A DNA stretch of 31,531 nt from CAYXVB01 sp964467785. Lineage in GTDB: Bacteria; Bdellovibrionota; UBA1018. The DNA is taken from the NCBI GenBank assembly GCA_964467785.1, contig CAYXVB010000023.1:1-31531 (forward strand), in the 5' to 3' direction. Within the stretch, counting starts at the first letter, position 1. Every line of letters starts with the position of its first letter. The notes below the pieces were generated by a model. It was not told the DNA's origin. It was given only the letters and a program-made list of their open reading frames with translations, and ran no database searches. The translations under genes and the position numbers were made by a program. Below are positions 26,082 to 31,531 of this stretch, piece by piece.

Positions 26082-26878
26082 GGCGCGCTTCCTCTTTCCT
26101 CAGGCGGCAGGAGCGCCAGCGTCTCTTCGAGGAATGCCCGGATCAGCGGCTCTTGCGAGTTCCGGATCGCGGGGACTGAGTCATGAGCCAGCACCTTTCC
26201 CTGATCGAGCACGAGGATGCGGTCGGCGATCTTGAGCGCGCACGCCATATCATGCGAAACGACGACGCTCGTCACCTGCAGCTTGCGCGAGAGCTCTTGG
26301 ATCAGGTCATTGACCGCATTCGTCGTGATCGGGTCCAGGCCCGTGGTGGGCTCGTCAAAGAGCAGGTAGCGGGGTCTGGGAGCGAGCGTCCGGGCCAGGG
26401 AGACGCGTTTCTGCATCCCGTACGAGATCTGCTGGGGGCGAAGCCAGAGAATGTCCTCGCCCAGGTTGACTAGCCTCAAGGTCTCGATCACTCGGTCGCG
26501 GATGGCCGCTTCCGTGAGCGGGGTCGAAAGCGAGCGTTGAAACTGCGGAGTGCGGAGCCCAAATGAGACGTTTTCGTAAACCGTGAGACTGTCGAGCAGG
26601 GCCGGATGCTGGAAAACCATCCCACACTTGCGGCGGACTTCCGAGAGCTCTTCGTCATGCTGGCCGTCGCTAAGTAGGCTTACGTCGGTGCCGTCGACGA
26701 TGACCGCGCCCGAGTCGGGCCGCAGCATGCCGACAATGTGCTTGAGCGTCACCGACTTGCCCATGCCGCTCTTGCCCAGGACGAAGAGGATCTCGCCTTT
26801 TTCGACCTCGAAACTGATGCCGTCGAGCACGCGACGCGCGCCGAAGGCCTTGTGGACGTTTTCGAAACGGATGCTCAT
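26078..26878 (-). CDS. Mla-type ABC ATPase with altered signature motif
   Basis: A 266-residue MlaF-like ATPase. Walker A is GKSGMGKS (35-42), the Q-loop Gln is 90, Walker B YLLFDEP has D175 and E176, and the H-loop His is 209 in VVVSHDM. The ABC signature reads SYGMQ (152-156) where the family has SGGMQ; Tyr 153 (bases 26420-26422) replaces a glycine that contacts the ATP of the partner subunit. A longer segment (about 68-82) than in the partner lies before the Q-loop. ATG 26878 overlaps the preceding ATPase stop. It probably pairs with that ATPase. Confidence 0.92.
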   Translation of the reverse strand: MSIRFENVHKAFGARRVLDGISFEVEKGEILFVLGKSGMGKSVTLKHIVGMLRPDSGAVIVDGTDVSLLSDGQHDEELSEVRRKCGMVFQHPALLDSLTVYENVSFGLRTPQFQRSLSTPLTEAAIRDRVIETLRLVNLGEDILWLRPQQISYGMQKRVSLARTLAPRPRYLLFDEPTTGLDPITTNAVNDLIQELSRKLQVTSVVVSHDMACALKIADRILVLDQGKVLAHDSVPAIRNSQEPLIRAFLEETLALLPPEERGSAP

Positions 26879-27600
26879 CTTTGGATTCCTTGGGGGGGGC
26901 TCCCCGCCGTGAGCGGGCCGTCCTTGAGGCCGTAGATGAATTGCCTTAACGCCGGATCCGTCGTGGCTTGCACCTCCGCGGGAGTGCCTCCCATGGCAAG
27001 CCCGCCCTGGGCGAGCAGGCCGATCCGGTCTCCCAGCTGATAGGCTCGCTGCATGTCATTGGTGACCGTCACGAGCGTCGAGCCTTCCTCGCGGCGGAGC
27101 TCGCGGATCAGCTCGGCGATGGACTTCGAAGTCACCGGATCGAGGCCCGCGGTGGGCTCGTCATAAAGGAGAATGCGAGGTTTGACGGCGAGCGCGCGCG
27201 CGATGCCCAGTCGCTTCTGCATCCCGCCGGAGATCTCGGCCGGGTGTAGGGACGCGCTCGAGGCAAGACCCACGGCCCGCAGAAAATGATGGGCACGCCG
27301 GTGGGCTTCATGGCCGCGAAGACCCAATCGTTCGCGCATCGGAAAGAGCAAGTTCTCTTCGACCGTGAGCGAGTCAAAAAGGGCGTTCTTTTGAAAGAGC
27401 ATTCCAATGTTGCGATCCCCGAGCCGGCACTCGCCCTCGTCGACGTTGTAAAGGCCCGCGATCACCTTGAGAAGAACGCTCTTGCCGGAGCCCGAAGGGC
27501 CGATCAACACGACGGACTCGCCGTCGGCGACCTCCAGGCTCACATTCCGGAAGACCCAAGTCTCGCCAAAACGCTTGCCGACGCCCTGAAGCGAGATCAT
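26875..27600 (-). CDS. Mla-type ABC ATPase lacking the H-loop histidine
   Basis: A 241-residue MlaF-like ATPase. Walker A is GPSGSGKS (34-41), Q70 is the Q-loop, the signature SGGMQ (124-128) is canonical, and Walker B ILLYDEP has D147 and E148. The H-loop, where the family has VSHD, reads VTND: Asn 181 (bases 27058-27060) replaces the His that positions the gamma-phosphate. The region before the Q-loop is shorter than in the partner ATPase. It starts immediately after the holB stop with no gap. The two ATPases differ enough to be paralogues of long standing, not a recent duplication. Confidence 0.92.
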   Translation of the reverse strand: MISLQGVGKRFGETWVFRNVSLEVADGESVVLIGPSGSGKSVLLKVIAGLYNVDEGECRLGDRNIGMLFQKNALFDSLTVEENLLFPMRERLGLRGHEAHRRAHHFLRAVGLASSASLHPAEISGGMQKRLGIARALAVKPRILLYDEPTAGLDPVTSKSIAELIRELRREEGSTLVTVTNDMQRAYQLGDRIGLLAQGGLAMGGTPAEVQATTDPALRQFIYGLKDGPLTAGSPPQGIQR

Positions 27601-28830
27601 TCAGCGGATTTCCAGCCAGGGGGTCAGCAGGTCCTGGAGCAGGATCTTGCGGTTGAGCGGCGCCTGCGATTCCTGCCGGACGCGGGCCAGACGTTCGGCG
27701 CGACCGAGCCAGAACTCTCGCGCGCCCTCGAGCGAGCCCAGCGCTTGGCTGGCGCGGCGGGCGTGATCGGCAAGCGACTTGGCGCCGTCGGTATTGGACC
27801 AGTCAAAGGCATCGGCGTTGGTGGCGCCGACCTGCGGCCAGAGCGTAAAGCGCAGGAGATCCTCGAGTGCTTGCTCGAGCTGGTCGAGCAGCAAGTTGAA
27901 ATGGGCGTTGTCCGCCGCGGCCCAGTCCACCCAGCCGCTCAGATGCTCCGAAGGACCGTCGAGGAAACGGAAGAGGTTCTTGCGCTGCTCCCAGGTTTCT
28001 TCCTCGGCAAGCGCGCGGGCCTTGGCCAGGCTGCCGTGGGCGAGACGGGCGCAAACTGTGGCGCGGTCGCCGCGCACGCCGGAGTCAAGCAGGAGCTGGC
28101 GGACCGTGGCCTCGGGCAGGGGCTTGAGCCGGAGTCGCTGGCAGCGCGAGACCAATGTGGGCAGCAGGAGGCTGGCGTCGGCAGCCGTGAGCAGGAACAT
28201 CCAGCCGCGGGGCGGCTCCTCGAGCAGTTTGAGCATCGAGTTGGCGGCCTGCGGGGTCATCCGCTCCGCGTGGGTGATCAGGAAGATTCGGTAAGAGCCT
28301 TCGTGCGCGCCGAAGCCGGCTTGAGCGCGCAGGTCGCGGAACTGGTCGATCTTGAGGGTCCCGCCGTCCTCATCTTCGGAGGCGATTTCGCGAAAATCCA
28401 CCCAATTGCCGTGCAAGGCGCGACGGCAGCTAGCGCACTCGCCGCAAGGACGGGTGAGGATGCCGGGGGTGTTTTGTTCTGCCTGATGATCTGCCTGATG
28501 TTCCGTCGGCTGTTCCGTCCGATGATTCTCAGCAGATTCTGCGCTGGTTCCACCGAAAAGATCGAAATTCGCCGAATTTTCGTCTGCGGCGGGCTTTCCA
28601 AACGGACTTTTTTCGCAAAGGATCCACTGTGCGATCGTGAAGGCGATCTCGCGTTTGCCGATTCCGGCGGGCCCGGTCAGCAGGAGCACGGGCGGAACGT
28701 GCTCCTGCGCCGCCCATTGCCGGAACGCCGAAAACAGGGTGCTCCCATGATAGTGAAGCAGCAACTCAGGAACGGGAAGTGGCCAGTTCTCCGGTCGGCC
28801 CGAAGGTGCGGCGTGCTTGGAGCTGCTCAT
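27601..28830 (-). CDS. holB: DNA polymerase III subunit delta-prime
   Basis: A clamp-loader subunit of 409 residues, a AAA+ protein. The P-loop is GPAGIGKR (53-60); the final Ser/Thr of the consensus is Arg, which fits the usual loss of ATP hydrolysis in delta-prime. The zinc knuckle uses C72, C129, C132 and C135; the space between the first Cys and the others is enlarged by a polar insertion (about 78-124) containing a four-residue repeat. LEEPP (203-207) and SRC (228-230, arginine finger) are present. The ATG overlaps the tmk stop by four bases, the usual tmk-holB order, and the gene ends flush against the first ATPase gene. Confidence 0.9.
   Translation of the reverse strand: MSSSKHAAPSGRPENWPLPVPELLLHYHGSTLFSAFRQWAAQEHVPPVLLLTGPAGIGKREIAFTIAQWILCEKSPFGKPAADENSANFDLFGGTSAESAENHRTEQPTEHQADHQAEQNTPGILTRPCGECASCRRALHGNWVDFREIASEDEDGGTLKIDQFRDLRAQAGFGAHEGSYRIFLITHAERMTPQAANSMLKLLEEPPRGWMFLLTAADASLLLPTLVSRCQRLRLKPLPEATVRQLLLDSGVRGDRATVCARLAHGSLAKARALAEEETWEQRKNLFRFLDGPSEHLSGWVDWAAADNAHFNLLLDQLEQALEDLLRFTLWPQVGATNADAFDWSNTDGAKSLADHARRASQALGSLEGAREFWLGRAERLARVRQESQAPLNRKILLQDLLTPWLEIR
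28478..28525 (+). repeat. Four 12-bp tandem repeats inside holB
   Basis: Four consecutive 12-base units: TCTGCCTGATGA, TCTGCCTGATGT, TCCGTCGGCTGT and TCCGTCCGATGA. In the protein they give a Glu/Gln/His/Thr-rich four-residue periodicity within the insertion between the first and second zinc cysteines. The first two units differ by one base. Likely a minisatellite that lengthened a tolerant loop. Confidence 0.8.
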
Positions 28831-29471
28831 TTGCGCTTCTTTCGCCTGGATTTCTTTTTGGCGAACCGTCGGTCGATTTCGGCCACCAGCCGTCCGGCAT
28901 TTGCATCGGCCGTCGCTCGGTCCGAACGCAGCGTGAACCAGCGCTTCGGGTCGAGTTTGCGGGATTTGAGAAAGCCCTGGCGCACCCGCGACTGGAAGGC
29001 CACGCCCTCGGCTTCGAAGCGGTTCGGATCCTGGGCGCGCTTGAGTCCTTCGGCGGGATCGAGGTCGAGCAGGATCGTCAGATGCGGCTTGAGCCCGCGA
29101 GTGGCCGCGCGATTCAATGCGGCCACGTCCTTCCAGGGGAGCCCGCGCGCATGAGCCTGATAGGCGAGAGTGGAGTCGGTAAAGCGATCGCAGAGGACGA
29201 TCGCGCCACGAGCCAGGGCCGGCTCGACCGTGGTGGCCAGGTGCTCGGCTCGCGCCGCCTCGTAGAGAAAAAGCTCGGTCCAGGGATTCATTGTGTGGCC
29301 GAGGATCACTTCGCGAATTTTTTCAGCCACCGGCGTGCCGCCCGGCTCCCGGGTCTCGATCACGTCGTGGCCCGCTTCCCGAAGCCGGCGGGCGACCTCG
29401 CGCATCAACGTGGACTTGCCGGCGCCTTCAGTGCCTTCGAATGTGATGAAAATTCCGCTCGTCTGGGCCAC
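28827..29471 (-). CDS. tmk: Thymidylate kinase
   Basis: Phosphorylates dTMP to dTDP with ATP; cytoplasmic and essential for dTTP supply. The 214 residues contain the P-loop EGTEGAGKST (12-21), the substrate-binding segment REPGGTP, and CDRFTDSTLAYQ. The C-terminus is an unusually basic tail (KKKSRRKKRK). The start is GTG 29471 with AGGGAT just upstream. It is followed by holB with a 4-base overlap, a common bacterial pairing. A TTGACG box lies in the 48 bases upstream, with a poor -10, so a promoter there is possible. Confidence 0.93.
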   Translation of the reverse strand: MAQTSGIFITFEGTEGAGKSTLMREVARRLREAGHDVIETREPGGTPVAEKIREVILGHTMNPWTELFLYEAARAEHLATTVEPALARGAIVLCDRFTDSTLAYQAHARGLPWKDVAALNRAATRGLKPHLTILLDLDPAEGLKRAQDPNRFEAEGVAFQSRVRQGFLKSRKLDPKRWFTLRSDRATADANAGRLVAEIDRRFAKKKSRRKKRK

Positions 29472-29519
29472 AGATCCCTAGGGTTAACGGGTGCGGCGTG
29501 ACCCGTCAAGTGAAGCCTG

Positions 29520-30659
29520 TCAGCGGTTGGGATTGTTGTTCTGTTCCTCGATCTGCGGATTGATTCCATGCAGCCCGTTTGGCCCGTTCATCGGATTAGG
29601 CACATTCTGAACGTTCGGGTCGACCCCGGGGGGCATGGCGGTCTCTTCGCGAAAGTCGCGGAAGCGGGGATCGCGCGGGTCCCGTGAATCGGGGTTTTCG
29701 GAGTTTCGGGAGTCGCGCGAATCACGGAAGTCACGAGGATCACGCGCTGCGTTGGCATCGCGGAGGTCTCGGGAATCGCGAGGTTCGACGTCTCGGGCAT
29801 CTCGACGATCGTGCTCTGCCGCGGGGAGTGGCTGTGTAGGAGTGGAAGTAGGAGTGCGTGGCATCACCGCAGGCATGACGAGACGCGGGGCGGGTTTGAA
29901 GGTTGGGCGGTTTTGCGGAATAGTAGGCGCGGTCGAAACAGGCGCGGCAACCGGATGCGTCGCGAGTCCCGCAGATGCTGGCGCCGGTCCGCCGACTGCC
30001 GGACGTCCGGCCGGTCCGCCGTTCGCGGTGATGTGCTGCTCGGCGACCTGATCGAGATTATTGCCCGAAGCCTTGAGCCACCGAAGCATCACGGCCATCG
30101 AACTGATCACCACGAGGGCGATCGCGCCGAGAATCATGATGCGCTGAGGCTGCTTCCAGCCTTGGGCGCGAGCTTGGGTGTTCTTGGTGACGCCGACGAC
30201 CTGTGGACTGATCGAGGTGATACGTGGGGCGGGTTTTTGCTCCCGGACCGTCTGAAGCACGTCAAATAGACCCGTGGCCGGATCGTCTTCGGGGCGTGCC
30301 TCGGTGAGGACGGGCCGGCTCAAGGTCTTGGTGATTTCCGCGTCCCGTTCGGGGATATGTGGCGCGCCGCCCGATGGGCGCGCTGGAGTGGGGGAGGCCG
30401 TAGGCGCAGCCACGGGCATCGTTGCCGGAGCCTGTCCCGTGAGAGTGGCGAGCACTTCCGCGACAGTCCATTTCTGACCCGGAAACTGCGGCGAACTCAG
30501 CGCGCTTTGCGCGCGCACCCGGTTTTCCGAAAGATAACGCGAAAGCTGTACGAGCGAATAGGGACCATAGGAATTGCCGTCCACATCGACGGTCCAGATT
30601 CTTGCGTCCGGATCGACACTGACCGGACCCCTTTGTGCTGCGCCCGAGGGCTCACTCAT
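29520..30659 (-). CDS. GYF-like domain membrane protein with RD-x repeats
   Basis: A 379-residue protein. Residues about 20-75 (IWTVDVDGNSYGPYSLVQL...) match the GYF_2/DUF4339-type domain, which binds proline-rich partners. A Pro/Ala-rich linker follows, then one transmembrane helix (173-193), a Pro/Thr-rich segment, an Arg-Asp repeat region (284-338) and an Asn/Pro/Gly-rich tail. With no signal peptide, the GYF-like domain should be cytoplasmic and the repeats periplasmic. Function unknown; a scaffold across the inner membrane is a reasonable reading. The promoter TTGCGT-17-TATACT lies so close to the ATG that the mRNA would be nearly leaderless. It precedes tmk by 48 bases. Confidence 0.78.
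   Translation of the reverse strand: MSEPSGAAQRGPVSVDPDARIWTVDVDGNSYGPYSLVQLSRYLSENRVRAQSALSSPQFPGQKWTVAEVLATLTGQAPATMPVAAPTASPTPARPSGGAPHIPERDAEITKTLSRPVLTEARPEDDPATGLFDVLQTVREQKPAPRITSISPQVVGVTKNTQARAQGWKQPQRIMILGAIALVVISSMAVMLRWLKASGNNLDQVAEQHITANGGPAGRPAVGGPAPASAGLATHPVAAPVSTAPTIPQNRPTFKPAPRLVMPAVMPRTPTSTPTQPLPAAEHDRRDARDVEPRDSRDLRDANAARDPRDFRDSRDSRNSENPDSRDPRDPRFRDFREETAMPPGVDPNVQNVPNPMNGPNGLHGINPQIEEQNNNPNR
29646..29810 (-). repeat. Coding repeat specifying Arg-Asp-x triplets
   Basis: A degenerate 9-base periodicity (plus-strand units such as CGCGAATCA, CGGAAGTCA, CGAGGATCA) encodes runs of R-D-P, R-D-F and R-D-S triplets in the C-terminal part of the GYF-like protein. The repeat is imperfect and has no spacer structure, so it is not CRISPR. 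Confidence 0.75.
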
Positions 30660-30667
30660 ATGGGATA

Positions 30668-30696
30668 AGTATATGCTCTGAATAGAAAGTACGCAA
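30668..30696 (-). promoter_or_regulatory. Promoter of the GYF-like gene
   Basis: On the minus strand TTGCGT (30691-30696) and TATACT (30668-30673) are 17 bases apart, the best sigma-70-like match in the window. Transcription would begin about two bases before the ATG at 30659. The -35 box overlaps a GCAAAA/TTTTGC inverted repeat (30693-30712) that may end the upstream lipoprotein transcript. Confidence 0.6.
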
Positions 30697-30719
30697 AACC
30701 GGAAAATTTTGCCGCCTTT

Positions 30720-31499
30720 TTAGGTGCCAAAGGACCAGCTCAGGGTCGACAGAATCTGGACGGAGGAGTGGTCGCCGTACCCCAAGTGGTACCAGGTCGC
30801 GTCTACTCCGAGCCAGCCTTGGCTCAGGCCCCCGAGCCCTAATAGGTCCGGTAGGCGGATCCGCGCTTCGGCCCCGATCGGAAATCGCCAGCGCCAGTTC
30901 AAGCTCCCCGGCGCGCCAGCGGTTTGGGGTGGTGGCGTTCCCAGGTAGCGGGCGATGGGACTACCGACTTCGGGCCGGATCGCCATATGGGGATGCAGCC
31001 AAAGCCAAGCTCCCAGCTGGAAGGATGGGCCGGAGCGAAGCTCGGCCGTCAGGTTGAATGGATCGCCGCTGCGGCGGATCTCGGGATTAAGCAGGAGTAC
31101 GGTCCTGAGGCCTCGGTCCAAAGTGAGTCGCTCGCGCCATTCGACCTCGACGAAAGGACTCCAGTTGAAATCCCCGGACCGATAGTAGGGTTCGCCCAGG
31201 ATATTGAATCGCAGGCCGATCATCCGCTGCGGCTCCAGATGCGCCATAAAGCGAGCTTCGAAGGGGATCGGCTTCCAAACCAGCGACCAGTTTCCGATCC
31301 GTTGCTCCCATTCCCATGGAAACGCGGCCACGGAGGATTCGGGAGCGCTTCCCCAGCTCAAGGTGGTGCGCCAGGCGGCGGTGTCCGCGGAGACGAGATA
31401 GGGCCGGTCTTCCTCGCGCGGACCGGGACCGGGGAGGGAGGCGCAGCCGGCGAAAAAAAGCGCCGAAGCGGCGCGAAGAGAAACTCGAAATTTTTTCAC
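30720..31499 (-). CDS. Predicted outer-membrane lipoprotein of unknown function
   Basis: A 259-residue lipoprotein. The signal MKKFRVSLRAASALFFAGC ends in lipobox FFAGC with the acylated Cys. The mature part is rich in Trp, Tyr, Phe and Pro with alternating hydrophobic residues, as in a small beta-barrel or beta-sandwich, and ends LSTLSWSFGT. I do not recognise a named family. I chose GTG 31499 because it gives a textbook lipoprotein signal; a TTG at 31508 would add three residues, and no clear Shine-Dalgarno site separates them. The gene is complete inside the window; its promoter lies at or beyond the right edge. Confidence 0.7.
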   Translation of the reverse strand: MKKFRVSLRAASALFFAGCASLPGPGPREEDRPYLVSADTAAWRTTLSWGSAPESSVAAFPWEWEQRIGNWSLVWKPIPFEARFMAHLEPQRMIGLRFNILGEPYYRSGDFNWSPFVEVEWRERLTLDRGLRTVLLLNPEIRRSGDPFNLTAELRSGPSFQLGAWLWLHPHMAIRPEVGSPIARYLGTPPPQTAGAPGSLNWRWRFPIGAEARIRLPDLLGLGGLSQGWLGVDATWYHLGYGDHSSVQILSTLSWSFGT

Positions 31500-31531
31500 G
31501 TACGCCAATCATACATCCGTTAGATTGAAAG

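Noticed and set aside
27286..29154. A 622-codon plus-strand open frame opposite holB, tmk and an ATPase
   Set aside because: It is the antisense shadow of three clear minus-strand genes with full domain motifs. Long antisense frames are expected at this GC content, and it shows no domain.
29646..29810. Possible CRISPR array or short tandem array
   Set aside because: The units are a degenerate 9-base coding repeat without spacers and stay in frame in the GYF-like protein.

Overview
The window is GC-rich, gene-dense Gram-negative chromosomal DNA. It has outer-membrane-type lipoproteins, a Mla/MCE-type lipid transporter, a MepA-type murein endopeptidase and a 3D-domain murein-associated protein. 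There is no phage, IS element, CRISPR array, rRNA or recognisable tRNA. The many exported hydrolases, the DUF3943 protein and the bacterial AspRS with non-discriminating residues suggest a proteobacterium-like lineage such as Bdellovibrionota/Oligoflexia or another former deltaproteobacterium. That is an inference from gene style, not from a marker gene. One assembly gap (10 N) lies at 8606-8615.

Region by region. 1-4645: an XRE regulator with its terminator, a divergent MBL-fold hydrolase, then (minus strand) a translationally coupled pair of exported cysteine proteases, clostripain-like C11 followed by papain-like C1. 4858-8640: a KGG-repeat stress protein, divergent from a tight plus-strand run of nucleotidyltransferase-BON fusion, metallophosphoesterase, HNH protein and SrkA-like stress kinase. 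8644-11670: a MepA-like endopeptidase, a convergent aspartase/fumarase-family lyase and a divergent single-domain response regulator. 11742-17427 (minus strand): envelope genes, namely a NodB deacetylase lipoprotein with a small cysteine-rich exported protein, a 3D-domain protein coupled to a GNAT acetyltransferase, and a two-HKD phospholipase D with a membrane C-terminus. 17536-23454 (plus strand): aspS-glpD with structured 3' DNA, then a large DUF3943 exported protein.

23456-30659 (minus strand) is the most interesting block. A GYF-like membrane protein is followed by tmk and holB, which run by overlap or abutment into two different Mla-type ATPases and two different MlaE-type permeases; a single MCE (MlaD-like) protein follows after a 197-base gap. 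The ATPases carry complementary defects: one has an altered ABC signature (S-Y-G-M-Q), the other lacks the H-loop histidine (Asn). In a head-to-tail heterodimer both changes would fall in the same composite ATP site. This predicts an asymmetric MCE lipid transporter with one consensus and one degenerate site. No MlaB or MlaC homologue is in the window. An outer-membrane lipoprotein closes the window.

How the genes work together: most of the window concerns building, remodelling or protecting the envelope (lipid transport, murein cutting, deacetylation, phospholipid chemistry, exported proteases), interleaved with housekeeping genes (tmk, holB, aspS, glpD, an aspartase-like lyase).
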